Part shown: positions 20,434-29,034 of the stretch, piece after piece
Layout of the letters: each line of letters opens with the position of its first letter
Position numbering within the stretch: position 1 is the stretch's first letter
Assembly (NCBI GenBank): GCA_012512805.1
Contig: JAAZDN010000033.1
Location: 1 to 37,758 of the forward strand
Length of the DNA stretch: 37,758 nucleotides
Reading direction: 5' to 3'
Source: Erysipelothrix sp.
Lineage (GTDB): Bacteria > Bacillota_I > Bacilli_A > Erysipelotrichales > Erysipelotrichaceae
Translations under genes and position numbers: made by a program
The notes under the pieces: model-generated
Database searches by the model: none
What the model saw: only the letters and a program-made list of their open reading frames with translations
Told to the model about the DNA's origin: nothing

Positions 20434-20682
20434 ACAAAAAAGACATCGCCTCAGGACGATGTCTGCGTGGTGCCACCTGAATTTATGTTTACTTAAAAAC
20501 AATCTTAATCGGATACTATCATATCCGTGCTCTGTTAATGGTGAGCCTCCAGTGTCTGCTACTAACTCAGTGTTCGCATCACTTCTCGCAAGTCCATTCA
20601 TATGAAATAATTTATATAGCTTTTCAGCAACCGCTACTCTCTGTCTAAATTAAAACTCATACTACTCCTCTTGGTCAATGAA
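20434..20682 (-). ncRNA. T-box riboswitch leader, predicted tRNA-Trp specific
   Basis: Minus strand: AGAGAG...gcggttgctgaaa Stem I elements; specifier GAA-UGG-ACU (UGG at 20594..20596); T-box AGGTGGCACCACGC (20465..20478); terminator AGACATCGTCCTGAGGCGATGTCT + U-run (20435..20464). Confidence 0.93.
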
Positions 20683-20691
20683 TTTATGTTA

Positions 20692-20697
20692 ATTATA
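20692..20697 (-). promoter_or_regulatory. -10 box of the T-box transcript
   Basis: TATAAT on minus strand just upstream of the leader. Confidence 0.6.
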
Positions 20698-20795
20698 GTA
20701 TATATGATTTTTGATGAAATTGAAAATATAATTAGTAATCTTAAATATCTTCTCCAACAAGCAAGGTCTGTATTAGTGTATAATAGGAGGTAGAA

Positions 20796-21356
20796 ATGAA
20801 AGAGGCATCCATGAAAATTGAGAAAGTAATTGTAGTAGAAGGAAAGAATGATGTTTTAGCAGTGAAACGTGCCGTTGATGCAGATGTTGTCATTACATCA
20901 GGCTCAGGATTAAATCCAGGTATCTTTAAAATGTTAAAGACCTTACATGATGAACGAGGACTCATTGTCCTCACGGATCCAGATGGACCTGGTGAGCGTA
21001 TTCGTTCCTTAATACAAGAACAAATACCAACAGTAGATCATGCCTTTATTCAAAAAAGTGATGCACTTGTTAATGATGATATTGGAGTTGAGAATGCTTC
21101 AATTGAAACCATACGTAATGCTTTGAAACATTATCTTGTATACAGTGAAGATCAGATCGATATAGCAATGTCAGATCTTATTGATTTAAACCTTCAAGGT
21201 CACGCGCATGCTAAAGCATATCGTCAACAATTATGTGCCACTTTAAAAATAACGTACTGTAATAGTAAAACACTATTACAACGTTTAAAAATGCTTAAAA
21301 TTGATGCACAACAATTAAAAACAATAATGGAGGAGTTACATGAAGCAAATCGGTAA
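20796..21356 (+). CDS. rnmV: Ribonuclease M5
   Basis: Toprim VVEGKNDVLAVKRAV; VLTDPDGPGERIR; upstream of rsmA. Confidence 0.94.
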   Translation: MKEASMKIEKVIVVEGKNDVLAVKRAVDADVVITSGSGLNPGIFKMLKTLHDERGLIVLTDPDGPGERIRSLIQEQIPTVDHAFIQKSDALVNDDIGVENASIETIRNALKHYLVYSEDQIDIAMSDLIDLNLQGHAHAKAYRQQLCATLKITYCNSKTLLQRLKMLKIDAQQLKTIMEELHEANR

Positions 21357-22197
21357 TATAAAAAATACACAATACCTCCTTGATAAGTATAATTTAAATG
21401 CGAAATTATCTCTGGGACAAAATTTTATTGTGGACCAAAAAGTATTAGAAAAAATTATAGAACACATTGATCCAAGTGAAAACTGTGCGATTGTGGAAGT
21501 CGGTCCAGGTTTAGGTGCACTTACTGAACACCTAGTTACCTTCGCAAAACATGTGGTCAGTATTGAGATTGATCAAAGAATGGTCCATGTTTTAAATGAG
21601 TTGTATGATGAGACAGACAACCTTGAAATCATTCATGAAGATATTTTAAAGGTTGATTTAAATGAACTTGTTTCAAACTTAAGAAAACAATATGATCAAG
21701 TTTATATGGTTGCTAACTTACCGTATTATATTTCCTCGGAAATACTGATGCAGGCCTTTGGACTTGATCATGGCTTTGATATGATCCTTGCACTCGTTCA
21801 AAATGAGTTTGCACAACGACTAATAAGTGAGCCAAATTCAAAAGCATATCGACCACTGAGTGTCATTGCGAAAACAATGTATAAGTGTAAGATCAGTTTT
21901 AATGTGAGTAAACATTGTTTCTATCCGAAACCAAATGTGACATCATCGATTATTAAATTGAATAAAAAACAAATTGAAATAAGTCATCGAAAAGATTATA
22001 TCGAGTTTATTCAATGGTGTTTTATTCAAAAGCGAAAAACAATTTATAATAACTTGCGTCAACAGTTTGATGAAGATTTTACGCGTGATCTCCTTTTAAA
22101 GGCAAATATAAGTGAAACACTGCGTCCTGCAGAATTGGATATTGAAGCATATGTAAATTTATTTGAGGTGTACTATGAAACGCAAAGCCTTCGCTAA
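21340..22197 (+). CDS. rsmA: 16S rRNA dimethyladenosine transferase
   Basis: LGQNFIVDQKVLEKI; VEVGPGLGALTEHL; VANLPYYISSEIL. Confidence 0.97.
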   Translation: MKQIGNIKNTQYLLDKYNLNAKLSLGQNFIVDQKVLEKIIEHIDPSENCAIVEVGPGLGALTEHLVTFAKHVVSIEIDQRMVHVLNELYDETDNLEIIHEDILKVDLNELVSNLRKQYDQVYMVANLPYYISSEILMQAFGLDHGFDMILALVQNEFAQRLISEPNSKAYRPLSVIAKTMYKCKISFNVSKHCFYPKPNVTSSIIKLNKKQIEISHRKDYIEFIQWCFIQKRKTIYNNLRQQFDEDFTRDLLLKANISETLRPAELDIEAYVNLFEVYYETQSLR

Positions 22198-23041
22198 ATT
22201 AAATCTGTCCTTAAATATAGTTGAACAACGACCTGATGGTTATCATGATCAAAATATGGTGATGGTCCCAATCAATCTTTTTGATACGGTTGAAATCCAA
22301 GTAGCAGAGTCAATGAGCTTAGAGACAGATAAGTATTATTTACCTAATGATAAACGTAACTCAGTCATGAAGGCGATCAATATATTACGGACTCGTTATC
22401 ACTTCAAAGAAAACTTTAGGATTAGAATCGTTAAAAACACGCCTACACGCTCAGGAATGGGTGGGGGCAGTAGTAATGCAGCGTTGACGATTAGAATGCT
22501 TAACGAGCTTCTAAAGCTTGATATGAGCGAAGATGAATTGTTGGAGGTTGCGGATCTTGTAGAGACGGATGCACCGTTCACAATGTTTGGCCGTCCGGCT
22601 CAAGTTAAAGGGACTGGAAACATCATTGATCCCATTGATAATAAGCTTAAATTCTGGCTCTTTATTGTGAAGCCAAAACGTGGTATTTCAACACGACAAT
22701 TGTTTAAACATATTAATTATGATCATATGGAACACTTTGATTCAGATAAGGTTCGACGCGCACTAGAAACCAATGATTATCAATTACTGCTTGATAATAT
22801 TGGAAACTCACTTGAGCATACGGCCATTAAATTTGTTCCAGAAATTAAGAAGATTAAAAAGGAACTCGTGAAGTTTGGATTTGATAAGGTTGTCATGACT
22901 GGATCTGGATCAACAGTGTATGCCATCACCCAAGATGAAAAATTAGTCGATGCCGCAATACCTAAATATTTTCTAAAATATAGTTTTGTGAAAAAAGCAC
23001 ATGTAATTTCAGATGTGCGAGAAGTGGAAAAGATTAGATAA
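22175..23041 (+). CDS. ispE: 4-(cytidine 5'-diphospho)-2-C-methyl-D-erythritol kinase
   Basis: AKLNLSLNIVEQRPDGYHD; TPTRSGMGGGSSNAA; MTGSGSTVYA. Confidence 0.95.
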   Translation: MKRKAFAKLNLSLNIVEQRPDGYHDQNMVMVPINLFDTVEIQVAESMSLETDKYYLPNDKRNSVMKAINILRTRYHFKENFRIRIVKNTPTRSGMGGGSSNAALTIRMLNELLKLDMSEDELLEVADLVETDAPFTMFGRPAQVKGTGNIIDPIDNKLKFWLFIVKPKRGISTRQLFKHINYDHMEHFDSDKVRRALETNDYQLLLDNIGNSLEHTAIKFVPEIKKIKKELVKFGFDKVVMTGSGSTVYAITQDEKLVDAAIPKYFLKYSFVKKAHVISDVREVEKIR

Positions 23042-23085
23042 GCGTCCTAATAAGATGTATAATTAGAGTAGTAATGGAGGTAAGT

Positions 23086-24435
23086 ATGAGAAAAGCAATT
23101 ATTATAGCAAAAGAAAAAAATGAAGCGATGAAGTCACAAATTCCAACAATTTTTCATGAGATTATAGATAAGCCAATCATTAGTAAAATTGTTGATAATT
23201 TTGTGGAACTTGAATTTGATGATGTCACGACGGTTATTGCTCCGCAAATGCGCAAAGTAAAAGAGATATTACCTGAGCAATGTCAACTTTTAATGACAAC
23301 ACAAAGTGTCTTTGATTACAAACTATTAAAAAGTTTAATTAAAGATGAAGAGGGGGTAACTTTTATTACGCGTGGAAATATTCCAAACGTAACAAAGACA
23401 ACATACCTTATTATGGAAGAAAAACTAGCTGAATATCCTATGGTTGTCTTAACAACAAATGAGCGTGTTAGTGATGATCAAGATATTGTTCTAAGAAATC
23501 CAAGAGCGAGTATTCGATCAATGATCAAATATGCAGATGCAACTTTGGATCAACGTGAAATTAAAGAAGTAAATACGAATGTGTATGCCTTTAAAAACAA
23601 GATGTTGTTTGATTATTTAAATGCAAATGCACAGGATACTGATCTCTTTGATCCCGCTGAAATTATTAGCTGGTACAAGGAAGATCAACATCAAGTTCTC
23701 CCTTATATGTTGAACGGATCGCTTGAAGCACTCGCAATTCGTAGTCGAGAAGACCTTGTAAAAGCTTCCAATTGGGAAAGAGTTCGAATTATCAACCATT
23801 GGCTAGCTAATGGTGTTACAATATATAACAGTGATAGTGTTGTCATCGGAAATGATGTCAAGATTGATCATGATACCGTTATTTATCAAAATAATACAAT
23901 TGTTGGTAAGACTGTTATTGGAAAATATAATACGCTTGAAGTCGGAAATTATATTGATAACAGTACAATAGGACTTGCTAACACAATTGAACAATCTCGA
24001 ATCGTTAACAGTCACATTAAAGACCACAACTCAGTTGGACCATGGGCTAACTTACGTGAAAGTGTAAGCATTGGCAGTAAGAACCGTATTTGTACAAGTG
24101 TTGAGTTAAAGAAGGTTAGCATTCAAGATAATAATGCAGTTGCACATAATGTTTATTTAGGAAATACCGAAGTTGGAAGTGGATGTAATATTGGATGGGG
24201 CGTCGTTACGGCCAATTATGATGGAAATCATAAGTACAATACAACAATTGGCAATAACACGTTTGTTGGAAGTTCATCAACTTTAATTGCACCGATGCAA
24301 ATTGGAGATCACGTAGTCATTGCAGCAGGATCTACAGTATACGGTGAAGTTAATAATGATGATATGGTCATAGCACGAGCAAGACCAGTCGTTAAAACAG
24401 GTAGAGGTAAACAATTTTTAGAAGGGGACAAATAG
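23086..24435 (+). CDS. glmU: GlmU-like protein with a degenerate N-terminal uridyltransferase domain and a conserved LbH acetyltransferase domain
   Basis: N-terminus AIIIAKEKNEAMKSQIPTIFHEIIDKP is colinear with canonical AIILAAGKGTRMKS.LPKVLH but lacks GxGTRM; C-terminus GPWANLRE...VELKK...AVAHNVYLGNTEVGSGCNIGWGVVTANYDGNHKYNTTIGNNTFVGS; directly precedes prs. Confidence 0.85.
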   Translation: MRKAIIIAKEKNEAMKSQIPTIFHEIIDKPIISKIVDNFVELEFDDVTTVIAPQMRKVKEILPEQCQLLMTTQSVFDYKLLKSLIKDEEGVTFITRGNIPNVTKTTYLIMEEKLAEYPMVVLTTNERVSDDQDIVLRNPRASIRSMIKYADATLDQREIKEVNTNVYAFKNKMLFDYLNANAQDTDLFDPAEIISWYKEDQHQVLPYMLNGSLEALAIRSREDLVKASNWERVRIINHWLANGVTIYNSDSVVIGNDVKIDHDTVIYQNNTIVGKTVIGKYNTLEVGNYIDNSTIGLANTIEQSRIVNSHIKDHNSVGPWANLRESVSIGSKNRICTSVELKKVSIQDNNAVAHNVYLGNTEVGSGCNIGWGVVTANYDGNHKYNTTIGNNTFVGSSSTLIAPMQIGDHVVIAAGSTVYGEVNNDDMVIARARPVVKTGRGKQFLEGDK

Positions 24436-24439
24436 TTAA

Positions 24440-25411
24440 ATGAACAAAGACTTTATTGTATTCGCATTATCAGCAAGTAGTGAATTGGCAGATGAAATTT
24501 GTGATTATTTAGGAGTTAGACGTGGACGTATCAAAGTTGAACACTTTGCGGACGGAGAAATTATTGTAGAACCAGAAGAATCGGTTCGTGGTAAACATGT
24601 ATTTATCGTACAATCAACAAGTGCACCAACAAGTTCAACCGTAATGGAAGTACTTATAGCTCTTGATGCTTGCAATCGTGCTTCAGCATCAGAAGTTACC
24701 GTTGTAATGCCATACTTTGGCTATGCACGACAAGATCGTAAAGCCCGTGCTCGTCAACCAATCTCAGCACGTTTAATGGCAGACTTATATGAAGCAGCAG
24801 GAGCAAACCGTATGGTTACGATCGATCTTCATGCACCACAGATTCAAGGATTCTTCAAAATACCTACGGATGATCTTTCTATCGTTTCAATGTTTGGACA
24901 ATACTTCAGAAACAAAATGGCAGATGGACAAATTAAAAATGAAATCGTCGTCGTATCACCAGATCACGGTGGAGCAACACGTGCTCGTAAGTTAGCAGAT
25001 ACGATTCCAAACTCAACCGTAGCCCTTATCGACAAACGTCGTTCAAAACCAAACGAAGCAGAAGCCGTTAACTTAATTGGGGATGTTAGAAATAAAACCG
25101 CAATTATCGTTGATGACATGATCGATACCGGAGGATCAATGGTCGCAGGTGTTGATATGCTCCTTGCAAATGGAGCAACAGCAGTCTATGCTGCATGTTC
25201 ACACGGAATCTTATCAGGCAGTGCCATCGAAAGAATTGAAACATCACAAATCAAAGAACTTGTGGTATCAAATTCAATAAACTTATCGAATGAAGCTAAG
25301 AATGTTGATAAGATTAAACAAATTTCAGTCGCATACATGCTTGCGAAAACAATAGAAGCAATCAACGAAAGAACACCAGTAAGTAATATTTATAGTCTAT
25401 TTAACGATTAA
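24440..25411 (+). CDS. prs: Ribose-phosphate pyrophosphokinase
   Basis: MPYFGYARQDRKARARQPISARL; DLHAPQIQGFF; VVSPDHGGATRAR; IVDDMIDTGGS. Confidence 0.97.
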   Translation: MNKDFIVFALSASSELADEICDYLGVRRGRIKVEHFADGEIIVEPEESVRGKHVFIVQSTSAPTSSTVMEVLIALDACNRASASEVTVVMPYFGYARQDRKARARQPISARLMADLYEAAGANRMVTIDLHAPQIQGFFKIPTDDLSIVSMFGQYFRNKMADGQIKNEIVVVSPDHGGATRARKLADTIPNSTVALIDKRRSKPNEAEAVNLIGDVRNKTAIIVDDMIDTGGSMVAGVDMLLANGATAVYAACSHGILSGSAIERIETSQIKELVVSNSINLSNEAKNVDKIKQISVAYMLAKTIEAINERTPVSNIYSLFND

Positions 25412-25428
25412 TCAAACACAATAAAGGT

Positions 25429-25458
25429 AAGCCATCAGTTCATGAACTGATGGCTTTT
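25429..25458 (+). terminator. Rho-independent terminator after prs
   Basis: aagccatcagttcatgaactgatggctttttaa. Confidence 0.9.
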
Positions 25459-25509
25459 TAACTGATGAATTGGATAAGTTTGAAGCAATGTTTTGAAAAT
25501 GAATCGGTA

Positions 25510-25815
25510 TTATGATGATTTTCTTTTAATAAAAACCTTCTTGAAAAAATGAAGTGAAAATAACAGAAAAATAGCTACAAATATTAGTAATGAATATAGT
25601 TTATGTATCAATGCATAATACACTGTATACAGCAAAAAACCAAAAATATAAGTAAAAAAACTAACACGAAAAATATACTTAAAAATATTTGATAATTTCT
25701 TTTTATTTAGTAATACAAAAATTTTTTCCATCATAATTGAAAATGAGCAAATAAGAAATGGGGAAATAATGATTTTGCTTATCCATTCATTTCGTAAAAA
25801 AGCCCAAGATAACAA
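25510..25815 (-). CDS. Small hydrophobic protein of unknown function; start uncertain, possible remnant
   Basis: 101 aa with several TM-like segments; open frame continues upstream to a TGA at 25878..25876 without ATG/GTG. Confidence 0.3.
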   Translation of the reverse strand: MLSWAFLRNEWISKIIISPFLICSFSIMMEKIFVLLNKKKLSNIFKYIFRVSFFTYIFGFLLYTVYYALIHKLYSLLIFVAIFLLFSLHFFKKVFIKRKSS

Positions 25816-25994
25816 TATAAGTGCAGTAAATGCAACAACAATTTGTCTGACATCATATGTTTTTTTAATATTCCATCAAACCTTTCTAGGTTATTCTATA
25901 TGTAAATCACTATTACTAATTATTATAACTTTTTTCATATTCTTCTTCAAATGGATATTTATAATTTTGAGTATATATTTTTGAGTTTTTGAAA

Positions 25995-26023
25995 ATAAAA
26001 AGAGGAACAATTTCTTGCTCCTC
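25995..26023 (-). terminator. Rho-independent terminator of the CoADR-symporter operon
   Basis: Minus strand: gaggagcaa-gaaa-ttgttcctc followed by TTTTTATTTT. Confidence 0.85.
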
Positions 26024-26028
26024 TTTCG

Positions 26029-26106
26029 ATAGTTAAATTTATGATCGCTTAACTATAAGCGAATGCCTAGCAATAGTTAAATTTATGAACGCTTAACTAT
26101 AAGCGA
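26029..26106 (-). repeat. Two tandem 34-bp structured repeats (33/34 identical, 44-bp period) in the 3' UTR of the symporter gene
   Basis: 26029..26062 and 26073..26106; each carries CGCTT-ATAGTT-AAGCG plus a downstream AACTAT complementary to the loop. Confidence 0.9.
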
Positions 26107-26144
26107 TATGTACTACCATTATATCATGGCAATAATATACTATT

Positions 26145-27542
26145 TTATTTTACTGCGTTAAATTCGTCTTGGTTGAATGTACCGTCCCATTTGTCGATAA
26201 TGACAGCTGCGACCATTGCTCCAGCAACGTTTAACATTGTACGTCCCATATCTACGATTGGGTCGATTCCGAATACTGCACCGATGTTTGGAATAAGTTC
26301 TCCAAGTCCAATACCGTTTAACGTAACGGTTGCGGCTACTGTTGCTGTACCTGGAACTCCGGCAATACCGATTGATCCGATAGTAACAACTAATACTAAC
26401 ATTACATAGAATACGAAGTTAATTTCAATACCTGCTGATGCAGCAACTAAGATACCAAGCATTGCTGGGAATAAACCAGCACATCCATTCATACCGATTG
26501 AAGTTCCAAGTGTCGCAACGAAGTTTGCTGTTGATCCTGAAACACCCATGTCGTTTTCTAATGTTTGTAAAGTATATGGTAATGTACCAACACTTGAACG
26601 TGATGAGAAGGCAAAGACGAGTGTCGTAAATGCTTTTTTGAAGAAGACAACTGGGCTAATTCCAGTTAATGTTAGAAGGACAACATAGAAGAGTAACATA
26701 ATGATTACACCAACGTATAGTGCGATGATGAATCCACCCATTCCGATAATTGCTGCAACACCGCGTGAAATGATTGTGTTTGCGACAAGTCCTAAAACTC
26801 CATAAGGCATAAATTTAATAACGTTAATTAACATTGAGTTAATGACTAAACGTGCTGAGTCTAATAAGTCAATAAATGGTTTAACTTGTTCTGGTTTTTT
26901 AACGCTTAAGAAACGTAGTGAAGCTGCGAATAATGCTCCAATAATAACTGTAGAAACAACTTGTCCATTTGATGAGAATGTTGACATCATGTTGTTAGGA
27001 ATAAATCCTAGGAAAAATTGTGGGAAACTTTGTGATGCAATTGTACCCATACGATCAATTTGTCCTGCTGATAATTCTCCAACAAGGTTAATACTTTCAA
27101 GGTTAAATAACTTAACGACAACGATACCAACGATTGCTGAAACGGCAGTTGTACCAAGTAATACGATGAATGTTTTTGACGTTAATGTTTTAATACGTTT
27201 TGCGTCAACATCAGTAATTACTTTAATGATTGATAAGAATACAACTGGAACTGCGAGTAATTGGACAAGTTTAATGAATCCTGATCCAAGTAGTGCGAAC
27301 CAATCTGAGATTTCTTTTTGTGCTCCGTTGGCGTAGAGTGCATTGTTTGCACCTACGACATCAAGTAGAATACCAAGTGCTAGTCCTAAAACTAAACCAA
27401 TTAACATTCTATTTGAGAAACTTACTTTCTTTTTACCTAAGCTTCTTAGGAAAAAGATACTTGCGCCAAGTAATAATAATGCCACTAAAGTGTATACATT
27501 ACTTAAGCGTAGAAATTGCGTAAAAAATGGTGAATTAATCAT
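26145..27542 (-). CDS. Dicarboxylate/amino acid:cation symporter family, TcyP-like (probable cystine importer)
   Basis: KKKVSFSNRMLIGLVLGLALGILLD; GSGFIKLVQLLAVPVVFLSIIK; FSSRSSVGTLPYTLQTLENDMGVSGSTANFVATLGTSIGMNGCAG. Confidence 0.85.
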   Translation of the reverse strand: MINSPFFTQFLRLSNVYTLVALLLLGASIFFLRSLGKKKVSFSNRMLIGLVLGLALGILLDVVGANNALYANGAQKEISDWFALLGSGFIKLVQLLAVPVVFLSIIKVITDVDAKRIKTLTSKTFIVLLGTTAVSAIVGIVVVKLFNLESINLVGELSAGQIDRMGTIASQSFPQFFLGFIPNNMMSTFSSNGQVVSTVIIGALFAASLRFLSVKKPEQVKPFIDLLDSARLVINSMLINVIKFMPYGVLGLVANTIISRGVAAIIGMGGFIIALYVGVIIMLLFYVVLLTLTGISPVVFFKKAFTTLVFAFSSRSSVGTLPYTLQTLENDMGVSGSTANFVATLGTSIGMNGCAGLFPAMLGILVAASAGIEINFVFYVMLVLVVTIGSIGIAGVPGTATVAATVTLNGIGLGELIPNIGAVFGIDPIVDMGRTMLNVAGAMVAAVIIDKWDGTFNQDEFNAVK

Positions 27543-27555
27543 AATTCTATTCCTC

Positions 27556-28890
27556 CTATTTCGCAGTATTCGCTGCGACGTTTAATGCTTCCCATGTTGA
27601 GGCAAATGGTGGTGCGTAACCAAAGTCCATAAAGCCTAAATCTTTTGTGCTCAGCCCAGCATAAATGGCTGTTGTTAAAGCCTGAATTCTTAATACAGCT
27701 TCACTCTCACCTGCTACTTGTGCTCCAAGTAGGACGAAGTCTTTTGCGTTATATATAAGTTTAATCATCACAGGTTGTTGATTTGGATAATAGTTTGAAT
27801 GGTTGTTCGCATTTACAAGTGTTGTTTTAATATCCAAGTTTAAGGCCTTAGCCTGAGCTTCAGTGAGTCCAGTACTTGCGGCTTCATAATGACCTGCTTT
27901 TAAATAACTTGTTCCGAGTGCTCCATTAAACTTAATCCAATCATCCTTATCTCTAACGATGTTACTTCCAATAATACGTCCCATTTTATTTGCATACGTT
28001 GCAAGTGGGATATACTGAATGCCTGAAAGTCGATGATTTACAGTTGCGCAGTCGCCTGCTGCAAAGACATCTTTCTTGGATGTTTGACCATAGTCATCTG
28101 TGATGATTGCACCATTGGATAACATATCTAACTTCCAGTCTAAGAATGCTGTATTGGGTTTAAAACCAATTGCTAAAATCACAACATCAACATCATAGCT
28201 ATTGTGTTCGGTAATAACCTGTGTCACTTCTCCATCCTTAACAGTGAAGTTCACAGCGCGTTCATTCAATACAACATTGATGTTCTCAGCTTTTAAGGAT
28301 TGTTCAATCTTCTCTGAGAATTCTGGATCGAAAACAGCATTCATCAGATGTGATCGAGAATGGATTAGTGTAATGTCTTTATTGAAAGGTGCTAACTGCT
28401 CCGCAACTTCAACACCAATGAAGCCACCACCAATAATAGCGATACGCTTAGTCTTGTCGAGATTGCTTTTTAAGCGATCAACGCTCTCAAGAGTTGTAAA
28501 GGTAAATACATTCTTACTGGTTACACCTTCAATGTTTGGAATTGTAGGTGTAGCTCCTGTCGCAATCATAAGCCGATCGTAAGTGAGATCACCTTGAGCA
28601 TCTGTCTCTAAATCGATGTATGTTACGGTCTTATTATCAAAGTCAACATTCGTAACTTCCGTTCTTAATAAGAGGTTGATACCTGATTTTTCGATTTGTT
28701 CAGGTGTACGTGCAAACATTTCCTGTGCATCACTAAATTGCTCACCTAAGTAATAAGGTAGACCACAGGCTCCAAATGAGATGTAATCTGCTTTTTCAAT
28801 AACGGTAATATTGGCATTTGGATTTTCACGTTTTGCTTTCGCTGCTACTGACATCCCTGCCGCAATTCCCCCAATTACAATAATTTCCAT
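27556..28890 (-). CDS. cdr: CoA-disulfide reductase (FAD/NAD(P)H pyridine nucleotide-disulfide oxidoreductase)
   Basis: IVIGGIAAGMSVAAKAKRENP; SFGACGLPYYLGEQ active-site Cys; IIGGGFIGVEVAEQL; no C-terminal rhodanese. Confidence 0.85.
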   Translation of the reverse strand: MEIIVIGGIAAGMSVAAKAKRENPNANITVIEKADYISFGACGLPYYLGEQFSDAQEMFARTPEQIEKSGINLLLRTEVTNVDFDNKTVTYIDLETDAQGDLTYDRLMIATGATPTIPNIEGVTSKNVFTFTTLESVDRLKSNLDKTKRIAIIGGGFIGVEVAEQLAPFNKDITLIHSRSHLMNAVFDPEFSEKIEQSLKAENINVVLNERAVNFTVKDGEVTQVITEHNSYDVDVVILAIGFKPNTAFLDWKLDMLSNGAIITDDYGQTSKKDVFAAGDCATVNHRLSGIQYIPLATYANKMGRIIGSNIVRDKDDWIKFNGALGTSYLKAGHYEAASTGLTEAQAKALNLDIKTTLVNANNHSNYYPNQQPVMIKLIYNAKDFVLLGAQVAGESEAVLRIQALTTAIYAGLSTKDLGFMDFGYAPPFASTWEALNVAANTAK

Positions 28891-28904
28891 AATTTCCTCC
28901 TAAT

Positions 28905-28924
28905 ATATGAACAAGCGCTCATAT
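28905..28924 (-). promoter_or_regulatory. Palindromic repressor operator matching the site at 14687..14706
   Basis: ATATGAACAAGCGCTCATAT within the larger palindrome ATATATGA-N8-TCATATAT (28903..28926), immediately upstream of the aggagg RBS. Confidence 0.75.
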
Positions 28925-29034
28925 ATCCTTATCTATTAAACCATAAAAATACAAACTAATAAAGTAATATTCACTTTTCTCGCATAATTTTCACCTTACA
29001 CCATTCAACAATAAGGTTCCTCATAACTATTATA

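Noticed and set aside
20465-20478. Possible other aminoacyl specificity for the T-box
   Set aside because: UGG sits in the expected GAA-NNN-AC context and the downstream gene is TrpP-like, so tryptophan is the most coherent reading.
26842-27336. 164 aa plus-strand ORF opposite the symporter gene
   Set aside because: Antisense shadow of a well-supported minus-strand CDS; no RBS or family resemblance.
28202-28582. 126 aa plus-strand ORF opposite CoA-disulfide reductase
   Set aside because: Antisense shadow ORF; codon pattern explained by the minus-strand CDS.
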